Shown in pieces: positions 25,192-34,600 of a stretch of 64,000 nucleotides of DNA (the first letter of the stretch is position 1; every line of letters starts with the position of its first letter). Below the pieces are notes generated by a model. That model did not search any database, had not been told where the DNA came from, and saw nothing but the letters and a program-made list of their open reading frames with translations. This DNA is from JABMMZ01 sp040386935. GTDB taxonomy: Bacteria > Bacteroidota > Bacteroidia > NS11-12g > UBA955. Location of the stretch: contig JAZKEQ010000029.1 of assembly GCA_040386935.1 (NCBI GenBank), positions 1-64,000 of the forward strand, read 5' to 3'. The position numbers and the translations under genes were made by a program.

Positions 25192-25503
25192 TCAATTGCG
25201 TCTTAAACGGATCTCCACGTAGGCAAACAAGCTGATTAACCCGATACCCAAAATAGACATGTACAATGGAATGAATTTGGGAATCACAATCAATAAGTTG
25301 AGCATAGAAACAGTGAGTAAAATAAGCGAAAGAATCAATAATAAACGGGCTGCCAGTGTATTGGCCAGGTTCCATTTTTCAGGGCTCTTCTGAGATTCAT
25401 AAGTTCTGTAGCCGTAAAAGGCATTTCTTTTTTGTGGTTTAAATTTCAGATACAAGGCACTGACAACAGACAGGATAATTGAGGCGATTAAATACTGGTT
25501 CAT
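25192..25503 (-). CDS. SdpI/YhfL-like small membrane protein
   Basis: A 103-residue protein with three hydrophobic helices (about 5-20, 52-72, 74-95). Between the first two is a conserved cytoplasmic segment, NAFYGYRTYESQKSPEKWNLANTLAAR. The GYRT-x-S-x-(K/N)-S-x-x-x-W-x-x-AN pattern is that of the SdpI family, whose founding member gives immunity to the SdpC toxin in Bacillus. Most homologues, including this one, have no toxin gene nearby, and immunity is not implied. It is preceded by a good promoter (25523-25554) and is separated from mfd on the other strand. Confidence 0.8.
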   Translation of the reverse strand: MNQYLIASIILSVVSALYLKFKPQKRNAFYGYRTYESQKSPEKWNLANTLAARLLLILSLILLTVSMLNLLIVIPKFIPLYMSILGIGLISLFAYVEIRLRRN

Positions 25504-25522
25504 GTTACTTGAATTGTTCTAT

Positions 25523-25554
25523 CAAAGGTAAATGTTTTTGATAAAAAACAGCAA
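25523..25554 (-). promoter_or_regulatory. Promoter for the SdpI-like gene
   Basis: On the minus strand TTG (25554-25552), 21 bases, then TACCTTTG (25530-25523): a match to TTG-N17-23-TAnnTTTG. Initiation near 25516 leaves a leader of about 13 nt to the ATG at 25503. Confidence 0.55.
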
Positions 25555-25627
25555 ATTTTTACAACTTTGAGTCCCCGAACTTATTGCCTATCTTCGCACC
25601 ACTTTTATTTAAAAAGTAAAGCGGCAG

Positions 25628-28600
25628 TTGAAAGTAAGGGAACTAGTAGAGGCTTTTGGTCGACACAATCAAATACAGGAATTTCTCACTCACCATAGAA
25701 ATTCACAGACCTTTATTGCCCGTTTTGATGGTTTGCTCGGTTCATCTTTCGCAGTTGCCATCGCATCCATTTACGCACAGGCTCAACGAAATATTTTAAT
25801 TCTTGTACCCGAAACCGAAGAGGCAGAATTTTTGCGCAGCGATTTACAACACTTGATTTCGGATAATGAAGTATTGCTGTTGCCTGATAGTTTCAAGCGC
25901 GTATTCGAGTTCGAGGAGGTGAGCAATGATCAGATTCAGAGTCGTGCGGAAGTGATATCGCGCCTGCAACACGCCAATCACCCTTACATTGTTATTGCCA
26001 CACCTGAAAGTATTTCAGAAAAAGTAATCAGCAACGAAAGGCTTGAACAAAATTCATTCGACATCAACTCAGGTGCTGAACTGGATATCAATTTTCTCTC
26101 CGATTTTTTAGATGAAAATGAATTTGAACGCGAAGACTTTGTGTACGAACCCGGTCAGTACGCCATACGCGGAGGTATCATCGATATTTTTAGTTTTGCA
26201 AACGAACAACCTTATCGCATAGAATTGGATGGCGATACGGTAGAAACCATTCGCACATTCGACATTGAAACACAATTGTCGATTGCTAAAATTGCTTTTC
26301 TTACCATTGTTCCTAATATTCAGAGTGCTGGCATAGCCGGAGAAAAAATATCCTTCTTTCGCTACATTCCGCAAGACAGCATCATTGTTCTGAAACATTT
26401 CAACGATCAGTTTCATTACCTGAATAAACAATGGGAACACCTGCTGGCCAACGATCAACACCCCGAGCGCATGTTGCTCACCCCGGGTGAAATAAAAGCC
26501 AATATTGAGAAATATCACACTGTTATTGAAAGTGGAGCCATGACCGCTTTTAAAGCGAATCATACGTTTAAATTCAACATTGAACCACAACCCCTGTTTC
26601 AAAAAAATGTAGAGATGTTGCTCAATCATTTGCAGGCCAATGAACTGAACAATATCATGAATTTGGTGTTCAGCGACACGGGTAAGCAGATAGAGCGTTT
26701 AATCGCCATTATTCAAGACAGGCAAAAGCAAATTAACGTAGTGCCCATCTATCACGGATTAGCAGAGGGTTTCCTCGACCGAGATTTAAAAATGGCCTGC
26801 TATACCGAGCACCAATTATTTGAGCGTTATTACCGCTACAAGGTGCACAAGAAAGGCTATAACAAAAGCACTGCCTTAACCTTAAAAGAGTTGAGTGAAT
26901 TGCGTCCCGGTGATTACGTCACCCACATCGACCATGGTGTCGGTAAGTTTATGGGGCTGCAGCGCATGAACATGAATGGCGTAGTGCAAGAGGCTGTAAA
27001 AATCAGTTACCGCGATGGCGACTTGTTGTTTGTGAATGTTAACTCATTGCACAAAATTTCGAAGTTTAGTGGTAAAGAAGGCAACGAACCTTCATTGCAT
27101 AAATTGGGCAGTGGTGTATGGGAAAAACAAAAAGCCACTACCAAGAAAAAGGTAAAGGACATAGCCCGCGAACTGATTACGCTGTATGCTAAACGCAAAG
27201 CACAGCCCGGTTTTGCTTTTAGTCCTGATACCTATTTGCAAATAGAACTCGAAGCATCTTTCTTATACGAAGACACACCCGACCAGGCTAAAACCACTGA
27301 AGAAATAAAGCGAGACATGGAGAGTGAAAAACCCATGGACCGCCTGTTATGTGGCGATGTTGGATTCGGTAAAACAGAAGTGGCCATACGCACTGCTTTC
27401 AAAGCTGTAAACGACAGTAAACAAGTGGCTGTATTAGTACCCACCACCATCTTAGCGCATCAGCATTACAGAACGTTTAAAGAGCGTCTCAGCGCCTTTC
27501 CTGTTACTGTAGATTATATCAATCGTTTTAAGTCGGCAGCCGATATTAAAAAGACCTTAAAAAATGTAGCCGATGGCAAAGTAGATATTTTGATTGGTAC
27601 ACACAGATTGGTAGGCAAAGATGTTAAGTTCAATAATCTCGGCCTACTCATCATCGATGAAGAACAAAAGTTTGGCGTATCGGTAAAAGATAAGTTGAAA
27701 GAGTTGCGCGTGAATCTGGATACACTCACATTAACCGCCACACCTATTCCGCGTACCTTGCATTTCTCATTAATGGGTGCACGCGACTTATCAGTCATTA
27801 ATACACCACCACCAAATCGTTTCCCGATTAAAACGGAGCTGCATACTTTCAATAAAGAGATCATTAAAAAAGCGATAGAGTATGAAGTAGAAAGAGGCGG
27901 ACAAGTGTACTTTGTGCATCACCGTGTCAAAGATTTATACGAACACCAACGCATGATAGAACAGATGCTGCCCGGCATTCGCGTTACACTTGCACATGGG
28001 CAAATGGAAGGGCATGAGTTGGAAGATGTAATGGTGCGCTTTGTAGAAGGCGATGCCGATGTATTGCTGGCTACTACCATTATCGAAGCAGGATTAGATA
28101 TTCCCAATTGCAATACCATTATCATTAACAATGCCCACATGTTTGGGCTCAGTGATTTGCACCAAATGCGGGGCAGGGTAGGGCGTAGCAATCGCAAAGC
28201 ATTTTGTTATCTGCTATCACCACCGCTCAATTCACTCACCAGCGATGCAAAGAAACGACTGAGCACCATAGAAGAATACAGCGATCTTGGTGGAGGATTT
28301 AATGTGGCCATGCGCGACCTCGATATACGCGGTGCAGGTAATTTGTTAGGAGGTGAGCAAAGCGGATTTATATCTGAAATTGGGTTTGACATGTACCACA
28401 AAATTTTGGACGAAGCCATACGTGAATTAAAGCACGATGAGTTCAATGATTTGTTTGCCGACCAGGAAGAGAACATCAGCAGCCGCGACTGCCAGGTAGA
28501 TACCGACCTCGATATGCTGATACCCGAAAGCTATGTGCGCAATATGCCCGAGCGTTTGGCATTGTATAACGAATTGAGCAAAGTCGACAACGAAGAGCAA

Positions 28601-28939
28601 CTGAATCAGTTTGTAGAAATGCTGCTCGACCGTTTCGGTAAATTTCCTGCAGAAGTAAGCACACTATTGGCCTCCATGCGACTGAAATGGCTGGGTAAAT
28701 CTTTAGGCTTCGAAAAAATAAGTTTAGAGAAAAATACATTGAAATTGTATTTCCCTAATAATGAGAAAGCAGCCATATTCGACAGTGCCAGTTTTATGAA
28801 AGTGTTGCAATATGTGGCAGTGAATGCACAAAAATTTGAGATGAAACAAACCGCCAAATCTTTAATTCTGATTGTAAAATCAGTTGGCAATATCAATCAG
28901 GCAACGCTGGTGTTGGAAGAGTTGAAAGGAGTCTATTAG
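25628..28939 (+). CDS. mfd: Transcription-repair coupling factor Mfd
   Basis: A 1103-residue ATP-dependent translocase that removes RNA polymerase stalled at DNA damage and recruits UvrA. Domains in order: UvrB-homology region (about 30-330, with EPGQYAIRGGIIDIFS); RNA-polymerase-interaction/CarD-like domain starting at GDYVTHIDHGVGKF (about 428-441); superfamily II helicase motor with Walker A GDVGFGKTE (about 575), DEEQ box (about 676), LTATPIPRT, and motifs V/VI in TTIIEAGLDIPN and QMRGRVGRS; and the C-terminal TRCF domain (about 950-1100). The start is taken as TTG at 25628, since no ATG lies nearby upstream and the downstream ATGs are far inside. The length is normal. Single gene. Confidence 0.96.
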   Translation: MKVRELVEAFGRHNQIQEFLTHHRNSQTFIARFDGLLGSSFAVAIASIYAQAQRNILILVPETEEAEFLRSDLQHLISDNEVLLLPDSFKRVFEFEEVSNDQIQSRAEVISRLQHANHPYIVIATPESISEKVISNERLEQNSFDINSGAELDINFLSDFLDENEFEREDFVYEPGQYAIRGGIIDIFSFANEQPYRIELDGDTVETIRTFDIETQLSIAKIAFLTIVPNIQSAGIAGEKISFFRYIPQDSIIVLKHFNDQFHYLNKQWEHLLANDQHPERMLLTPGEIKANIEKYHTVIESGAMTAFKANHTFKFNIEPQPLFQKNVEMLLNHLQANELNNIMNLVFSDTGKQIERLIAIIQDRQKQINVVPIYHGLAEGFLDRDLKMACYTEHQLFERYYRYKVHKKGYNKSTALTLKELSELRPGDYVTHIDHGVGKFMGLQRMNMNGVVQEAVKISYRDGDLLFVNVNSLHKISKFSGKEGNEPSLHKLGSGVWEKQKATTKKKVKDIARELITLYAKRKAQPGFAFSPDTYLQIELEASFLYEDTPDQAKTTEEIKRDMESEKPMDRLLCGDVGFGKTEVAIRTAFKAVNDSKQVAVLVPTTILAHQHYRTFKERLSAFPVTVDYINRFKSAADIKKTLKNVADGKVDILIGTHRLVGKDVKFNNLGLLIIDEEQKFGVSVKDKLKELRVNLDTLTLTATPIPRTLHFSLMGARDLSVINTPPPNRFPIKTELHTFNKEIIKKAIEYEVERGGQVYFVHHRVKDLYEHQRMIEQMLPGIRVTLAHGQMEGHELEDVMVRFVEGDADVLLATTIIEAGLDIPNCNTIIINNAHMFGLSDLHQMRGRVGRSNRKAFCYLLSPPLNSLTSDAKKRLSTIEEYSDLGGGFNVAMRDLDIRGAGNLLGGEQSGFISEIGFDMYHKILDEAIRELKHDEFNDLFADQEENISSRDCQVDTDLDMLIPESYVRNMPERLALYNELSKVDNEEQLNQFVEMLLDRFGKFPAEVSTLLASMRLKWLGKSLGFEKISLEKNTLKLYFPNNEKAAIFDSASFMKVLQYVAVNAQKFEMKQTAKSLILIVKSVGNINQATLVLEELKGVY

Positions 28940-28964
28940 GGATTTTTGATTTGACTTGATTTTT

Positions 28965-29051
28965 GATTTTAGATTTTTGTGGGAGATGACGCAGCCGATT
29001 ACTTATAACTGTGGTTAAAATCTAAAATCCATAAATCCTAAAATCTAAAAT
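28965..29051 (+). repeat. AT-rich inverted repeat after mfd
   Basis: GATTTTAGATTTT (28965-28977) is the exact reverse complement of AAAATCTAAAATC (29017-29029). AAAATCTAAAAT occurs again at 29040-29051. The surrounding sequence is a run of GATTTT-like words. The stem could help end mfd transcription, but the arms are far apart and lack GC pairs, so a repeat origin is at least as likely. Confidence 0.65.
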
Positions 29052-29054
29052 TGT

Positions 29055-29135
29055 CTTCAGCCCCGGAGGGGGCGACATGTCATAGAACAAAATAACACGT
29101 AACGCAACAGAGCCCCAGAGGGGTGATATATTATT
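29055..29135. repeat. Two tandem REP-like palindromic units (GCCCC..GGGG)
   Basis: Unit 1 (about 29055-29091) contains AGCCCCGGAGGGGGCGACAT and unit 2 (about 29107-29135) contains GAGCCCCAGAGGGGTGATAT. Both share AGCCCC-(G/A)GA-GGGG(N)-(C/T)GA(C/T)AT, a short GC palindrome followed by GAYAT, in otherwise AT-rich DNA. This pattern is familiar from dispersed palindromic elements in Bacteroidota intergenic regions. It is not related in sequence to the repeats at 7.3-8.0 kb. No transposase is nearby. Confidence 0.65.
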
Positions 29136-29361
29136 TTTCTCCATTTGCATTACTGAATTCTATCCCTGAACCAAATCTCACAAATAGTATCACGAAATGC
29201 AATTTATATAAAGGGGAAATTTAAAAGTTGCAGTTTTGTTTGAGTCTGACATATGAACAACTCTTACACCTGCAAATTTTTCCTATCCCTCTGATATTCA
29301 AATTATATCACAGTAATTGTTTTGATTACATTGTGAAACATTCAAATTTTTATTTTTTTGT

Positions 29362-29369
29362 TATCTTTG
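29362..29369 (+). promoter_or_regulatory. -7 box TATCTTTG upstream of the DUF1566-like gene
   Basis: A perfect TAnnTTTG match. Initiation near 29376 would give a leader of about 90 nt to the ATG at 29465. No -33 TTG at the expected spacing. Confidence 0.4.
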
Positions 29370-29464
29370 TTTACTCATCACAACTATGAACATCGATAAT
29401 ATTATTACGGTATTGCCTTGTATTAATTGTGATAATTTTAAAAAGTATACTTTAAAAAATAACA

Positions 29465-30718
29465 ATGAATAAAAGATTATTAACCCTATTCACCTTCTGT
29501 TTTTTATTAATCACCTGCGTTTGTGCACAAGTGCCACAAGGTATGAAGTATCAAGCCGTAGCACGCAATAAATCAGGTGCTGTATTGCAACATCATAAAG
29601 TAGGATTGCGTTTTACCATTCGCGATGGGAGTATCAATGGATCTATCGTTTATAGCGAAGCACAAACCGACTCAACGAATGAATTTGGATTGTTTACCGT
29701 AGTTATAGGAAATGGTACGCCACAAGTTGGCAATTTCAATACAATCGCCTGGGGCAGCGGTTCAAAATTTTTGCAAATAGAATTAGATACCAACGGAGGA
29801 ACGAATTACACCAATTTAGGGGGCTCACAATTAATGAGTGTGCCCTATGCGCTATCTGCAGAAAAGGTAACCAACCCTCAGTATCAAACCCTTAAAATAA
29901 GCAATGATACCCTCTTTCTTACCAACGGTGGATTTGTAAAATTGCCCTCAGCAGCATTGTTGGGTGGAGTTTCCATGCCAAAGCTTACCACTGCTGCGGC
30001 TACACAGGTTACCAGCAATACGGCCATTGTTAAAGCCGCACTTTCAACACCAAGCAGTAACATCGTAGAATGGGGTATTTGTTACGATACCAAACCCAAT
30101 CCTACCGTTAGCGACCTAAAGTTTGCGTGTACTGCCGGTAATGCTTTTACTTTGCATTTAAGTGGCGACAGTGCTTACCTGAAGTCGGGGACGGTGTATT
30201 ATGCCAGAGCTTATGCCATTACTGAAAATAATATACATGCCTATGGCAACGAAATTAATTTTAAAACACTTACTGTTGGGCAAACAGGCACTGCAGGTGG
30301 CCGGGTTATTTTCGACAAAGGGTTTTACTCCAATGGCTGGCGTTATATTGAAAGTGATACCAATATGATTCCCGACCATTGGGGGTGCTGGAATACTTTG
30401 GTTGGCAAAACCAGTGATTCACTAGGAGCTGGCAAAGGCAATACCGATTCTATCTTAACAGTATGTCCCTATGCCAATGCCGCTTTGGGGTGTAGCAATT
30501 TTGTGTCGGGTTCAAAAAGCGATTGGTTTTTACCTTCCAAAGAAGAGGCCATGGCTTACATCAATTGGGGGGTATATTCACCCGGCAATATTTTGTGGAC
30601 CTCATCAGAAATAAGCAGCACACAAGTTTGGGTTTATGATATTAGCACAGGTAAGTTAATACCCTACAACAAATCAAGCAGCGTGTTTTCATATTATACA
30701 CCTATAAGGCGTTATTAG
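29465..30718 (+). CDS. Secreted protein with C-terminal DUF1566/Lcl-like domain
   Basis: A 417-residue exported protein with a signal peptide ending near VCAQ. The first 140 residues (VPQGMKYQAVARNKSGAVL, then LRFTIRDGS and VPYALSAE) are the common N-terminal module of Bacteroidota secreted proteins of this type. The middle (about 180-275) resembles a fibronectin-III-like stretch (VEWGICYDTKPNPTVSD, GTVYYARAYAITENN). The C-terminal part (about 280-417, GWRYIESDTN, DWFLPSKEEAMAYIN, LWTSSEISSTQVWVYD) is a DUF1566/Lcl-like domain, of the family found in surface and phage tail-fibre proteins. No T9SS tail is seen. Surface exposure is likely; the ligand is unknown. Confidence 0.8.
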   Translation: MNKRLLTLFTFCFLLITCVCAQVPQGMKYQAVARNKSGAVLQHHKVGLRFTIRDGSINGSIVYSEAQTDSTNEFGLFTVVIGNGTPQVGNFNTIAWGSGSKFLQIELDTNGGTNYTNLGGSQLMSVPYALSAEKVTNPQYQTLKISNDTLFLTNGGFVKLPSAALLGGVSMPKLTTAAATQVTSNTAIVKAALSTPSSNIVEWGICYDTKPNPTVSDLKFACTAGNAFTLHLSGDSAYLKSGTVYYARAYAITENNIHAYGNEINFKTLTVGQTGTAGGRVIFDKGFYSNGWRYIESDTNMIPDHWGCWNTLVGKTSDSLGAGKGNTDSILTVCPYANAALGCSNFVSGSKSDWFLPSKEEAMAYINWGVYSPGNILWTSSEISSTQVWVYDISTGKLIPYNKSSSVFSYYTPIRRY

Positions 30719-30815
30719 TGAATATTGAATAATCTGATAGAATTGTTAGTGTTTGTTGTTGATCGATTCCGATAAATGATAGACGTGGATATCAATTTCT
30801 GACAAGAACTCTCAA

Positions 30816-30847
30816 TTTGTAAATCTCAAAATAAATACTTACCTTTG
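30816..30847 (+). promoter_or_regulatory. Promoter of the higBA operon
   Basis: TTTG at 30816-30819, 20 bases, then TACCTTTG at 30840-30847. Initiation near 30854 would fall inside the palindrome at 30849-30859, and the ATG of higB follows at 30872. Confidence 0.65.
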
Positions 30848-30848
30848 G

Positions 30849-30859
30849 CGTTAGTAACG
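30849..30859. promoter_or_regulatory. Likely HigA operator palindrome
   Basis: CGTTAGTAACG is an 11-base palindrome with a single central base, placed directly after the -7 box at the expected transcription start. HigA antitoxins repress their own operon by binding such sites. The assignment rests on position and symmetry only. Confidence 0.5.
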
Positions 30860-30871
30860 TGAAAAGATACT

Positions 30872-31153
30872 ATGATTGTTTCATTTGGCGACAAGGCGAC
30901 ACAAAAAATATGGGAAGGTGAATGGGTGAAAGGATTTTCAACGCATATTCAGGAATTGGCAAGAAGGAAATTAAGAATGTTGAATAACTCTTATGATATC
31001 AATGATTTGATGATTCCACCTTCTAATCGCCTCGAAAGACTGAAGGGAAATTTGAAGGACTTTTATTCTATCAGAGTAAATGACCAGTGGCGCCTGGTTT
31101 TCAAATGGAATAACGGCAATGCTTTTGATGTTAAATTAATAGACTACCATTAA
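30872..31153 (+). CDS. higB: HigB-type toxin (RelE superfamily mRNA interferase)
   Basis: A 93-residue RelE-fold protein. The family pattern is clear: IVSFGDKATQKIWEGE at the N-terminus, a helix ELARRKLRMLNNS, then IPPSNRLERLKGNLKDFYSIRVNDQWRLVFKW and the final strand AFDVKLIDYH. The RLERL-x-G and SIRVNDQWR segments carry the basic residues used by HigB/RelE to cut mRNA on the ribosome. It is first in a toxin-before-antitoxin operon, the HigBA order, and is 11 bases from higA. Both frames are intact, so the system looks functional. Confidence 0.92.
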   Translation: MIVSFGDKATQKIWEGEWVKGFSTHIQELARRKLRMLNNSYDINDLMIPPSNRLERLKGNLKDFYSIRVNDQWRLVFKWNNGNAFDVKLIDYH

Positions 31154-31164
31154 TAAAAATAACC

Positions 31165-31464
31165 ATGAAAAAATTAAGAAACATTCACCCGGGTGAAATA
31201 CTGATGGAAGAGTTTTTGATACCATTAGAACTAAGCGCATACCGCTTATCTAAGGAAATTGCAATCCCTCAAACACGCCTTTCTGAAATTATCAAAGGCA
31301 ATAGAAGAATAACAGCTGATACAGCCCTCAGATTGTCTAAATTTTTCGGTAATTCAGCTAAGTTTTGGTTAGGCCTGCAGGATGATTACGACATTGAATT
31401 CGAAAAAAAACTCAAGCATAAGGAATTGATTACTATTAAGCAATACGAGAATAATGCAGCTTAA
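31165..31464 (+). CDS. higA: HigA-type antitoxin (XRE helix-turn-helix)
   Basis: A 99-residue DNA-binding antitoxin. The N-terminal IHPGEILMEEFL is the HigA signature. The helix-turn-helix lies about 25-60 (SAYRLSKEIAIPQTRLSEIIKGNRRITADTALRLSKFF), and NSAKFWLGLQDDYDIE is the typical family end, followed by a charged tail. It neutralises HigB and represses the operon, probably at the palindrome 30849-30859. Intact and full length. Confidence 0.93.
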   Translation: MKKLRNIHPGEILMEEFLIPLELSAYRLSKEIAIPQTRLSEIIKGNRRITADTALRLSKFFGNSAKFWLGLQDDYDIEFEKKLKHKELITIKQYENNAA

Positions 31465-31555
31465 GAATTAATTGATTATAATAAAAGCAATATGTTGGAC
31501 TTGTTTGCTTTTCAATAAAATAGTTCATCAACAATAAAACTACAACCCACTACCC

Positions 31556-31593
31556 AAAAAAAGAGCCATCCACCTCAAGTGAACAGCTCTTTC
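31556..31593 (-). terminator. Terminator after the BNR-propeller gene
   Basis: On the minus strand GAAAGAGC (31593-31586) pairs with GCTCTTT (31565-31559), followed by a T run to 31556. It lies 23 bases past the stop at 31616. The A-rich and T-rich flanks may let the same hairpin act weakly for higBA on the other strand. Confidence 0.75.
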
Positions 31594-31615
31594 AATAAAA
31601 TATGATCTACAACAA

Positions 31616-34600
31616 TTACCCCTTCCATTCAGGTAATCTGCCGGGGGTGTAAGGCAGTTTCAGTAGTTCCATTTTGCGCTCAAGAGTTTCGAGCAGGGTT
31701 TTTACTTCTAACACATCGCTATAGAGTGGTGTAAATTCTGCTTTCAAAGTGCTAAGGCGTTCTCTGTAAGTGGTGGTAGTACTTTCAGTAGTGCTCCACA
31801 GATTGCCTACTATGCCCTCAATAGTGCCTGCAAGGCCCGGGAGGGTTTCAAACTCGCGTGAGTAAAGGTTGTGGTCACCCACTAATTTTATGCCTATCTG
31901 GTACAGTTTTTCTTCTATTACTGCAATGTCTTTTAACAGTGTAAGATCATTGGCTTGCTGTGCACCGCGTTTCATGTAATTCATTCTGTAGGCCATTTCG
32001 TTGCAATAGCTGTTCACACCATTCACCACACGTCTGAATTCTGCCAGCTCGGTGTTAAACGCCTGGTTGTTGTTCAAGCCTGTTTCAAACAATGATTTTA
32101 ATACAAAGGATTGGGCAGGTGCCAATGTAGTAGCTTCGTTATTTCTAATCAGTTTTAAGGTAACTGTGTAAGTACCCGGTATGCATAGAGGGCCTTTGTC
32201 TTCACCTTCATAAGGATTGTTAGGGTCGGGGCTGTAAAAGGTAACAGGGCTGGTGCGTTCCATGCGGCCATCCCATAGCAGGCGGCTCATGCCTTTGGTA
32301 GCCGGTTGGCGCAGTTGGCGTACGATGTTGCCTTTGTCATCGGCTATTACAGCCAGTATAAATGTTTCGGCTTGTCGGTCTTCTATGCGCATGGAATCCT
32401 GTGGCGGATAAAAGTCGTTCAATTGTTTTTCTTCACGTTCTTTTCTCAGGTCTTTTAAGCTCTTATAATCATCCTTAATGTAATAAGAAATAACAGCACC
32501 TATGGCAGGATTATCGGCCGTATAAAAACTTTCGCCCTGAAACGATTTGCCTTTATGACCCAATGGTGTTGAAGGAATAAATACCAAGCCATCTTTGATA
32601 GGGAATATGGTAGCAGCTTGTGTCTTCATAGCACTTTCGAGTTGCGCATATTTTTGCAATGGGCTGTAATCATCTACAATATAAAAACCACGACCGAAGG
32701 TGGCCAGTACCAAATCATTTTCACGCGCTTGTATCACTATTTCTTTGATGCAAGTGTTGGGTAAACCGCCACTCATTTTGGTCCAGTTTTTACCGCCATT
32801 TACTGATACAAATACACCAAAATCAGTACCTGCAAATAGCAGGTCTTTGGTAGTGTGATCTTCAGTAATGCACTGAGCAGAACCGCGCGCAGGCAAGTCG
32901 GATTGTATGGTCTGCCAGGTTTTGCCCTTGTCTGTAGTTCTTAAAATATAAGGTTTAAAATCACCATTGCGGTGATTGTTAAAAATAGCATAAGCAATGT
33001 TTTCATCGTGTTGAGATGCAGTAATATTTTGCACCAATACTTGATTAGGTACACCTGCAAATGTTTCTGATTTGGTCCATGTTTTACCGCCATCAGTGGT
33101 TACTTGTATCAGGCCATCGTCAGTGCCTGCATACAGCAGTTGGCTGTTCTTTGGCGATTCAGCAAATGCAGTGATGTTGCCATAAATACTGGTGGATTGA
33201 TTTTTAGCAACGGCATCCATGCTCCATATTTTATCCATCACCATTAATTTATTTCTATCAATACCACGTGTTAAATCAGGACTGATAATTTCCCATGTAT
33301 TGCCGCGATCGGTACTCTTGAATAATTTCTGTGAAGCAAAATACAAAGTGGTATTGCTGTGATAGCTCAGGTGCAAAGGTGCATCCCAGTTGAAACGGTA
33401 AGCCTTTTCGCCTTTAGGTTCCTGTGGTTTAATATCGAGTGCTTCACCGGTTTTTTTGTTGTAGCGCACCAGGCCACCGTATTGCCATTGCGAGTACACA
33501 ATGTTAGGGTCTTTGCTATCAACAACAGTTTTAAAACCATCGCCACCTACGGTTACAAACCAGTCGTAATTGTGTATGCCATTAGCGCTAATGGTGCGCG
33601 AAGGGCCACCTAATGTATTGTTGTCTTGCGTGCCGCCATACACATTGTAAAAAGGTAGAGCATTGTCAACCGTTACTCTGTAAAATTGTGTCACAGGCAG
33701 GTTGGCTTTGTATTGCCAGGTAGCTGCAGCATCCCAGCTTTCATATAAGCCGCCATCGCATCCCATCAGATAGTGACGTGTGTTTTTAGGGTCTACCCAT
33801 ATCACGTGGTTGTCTACGTGTTTGTTTTTTTCGCCTAATCCGTTAAAAGTTTTACCGCCATCGTTGCTCACCATGGCCCATGTGTTCATGGAATATATTC
33901 TGTCGACATTTACAGGGTCGGCAAATATTTCGTTGTAGTAATTTCCGGCAGTGGCATAGCCTGAGCGTTTCTCCCAACTGGCACCTCTGTTTTTAGAAAG
34001 GTATAAACCTTGTGACTCGGCACCGGCTTCGATAATGGCATATATATAATCGGGATTAACAGGTGATACCGCCATGCCAATACGACCGATATCGCCTTTC
34101 GGTAAACCGTTCTCCAACTTCTGCCAGGTAGTGCCATGGTCGGTACTGCGATAAATGGCTGACTCGGGTCCACCACCTACATAGGTCCATTCATGTCGTC
34201 TGCGTTGGTGTGCTGATGCGTATAAAATATTGTGATGGCGAGGGTCCATTTGTACCTCGTTAAAACCGGTATTGTCGCTTACAAATAATATGCGGTTCCA
34301 GGTAGCGCCACCATCAGTAGTTTTGTAAATACCGCGTTCACCTCCGGCACTCCACAGGGGGCCATAAGCGGCAACATAAACAGTGTTGGAATTTTTAGGA
34401 TCTACTACTATCATACCGATGTGTTCACTGTTTTTCAGTCCCATGTTTTTCCATGTAGCACCTCCGTCTTCCGATTTGTAAACACCATCGCCATAACCTA
34501 CACTGCGTTGGTTGTTGTTTTCACCGGTACCTACCCATACGGTATTTTCGTTGGTAGGATCAATGGTGACGCAACCAATGGATGAAGAACCTTGTCCATC

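Larger units (their letters stand above)
28940..29464. other. 525-bp intergenic region: AT-rich inverted repeats and two REP-like units
   Basis: No open reading frame with coding character was seen. The region holds an AT-rich inverted-repeat block just after mfd (28965-29051), a pair of GCCCC/GGGG palindromic units (29055-29135), a stretch without recognisable features (about 29140-29340), and a -7 box for the next gene (29362-29369). Confidence 0.7.

Noticed and set aside
25192..25503. Immunity gene of a toxin system (SdpI-like)
   Set aside because: No SdpC-like toxin or regulator is nearby; the family is widespread without toxins.
28940..29464. tRNA or small RNA gene in the intergenic region
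   Set aside because: No T-loop or acceptor-stem pattern; the GC-rich spots are short palindromic units.
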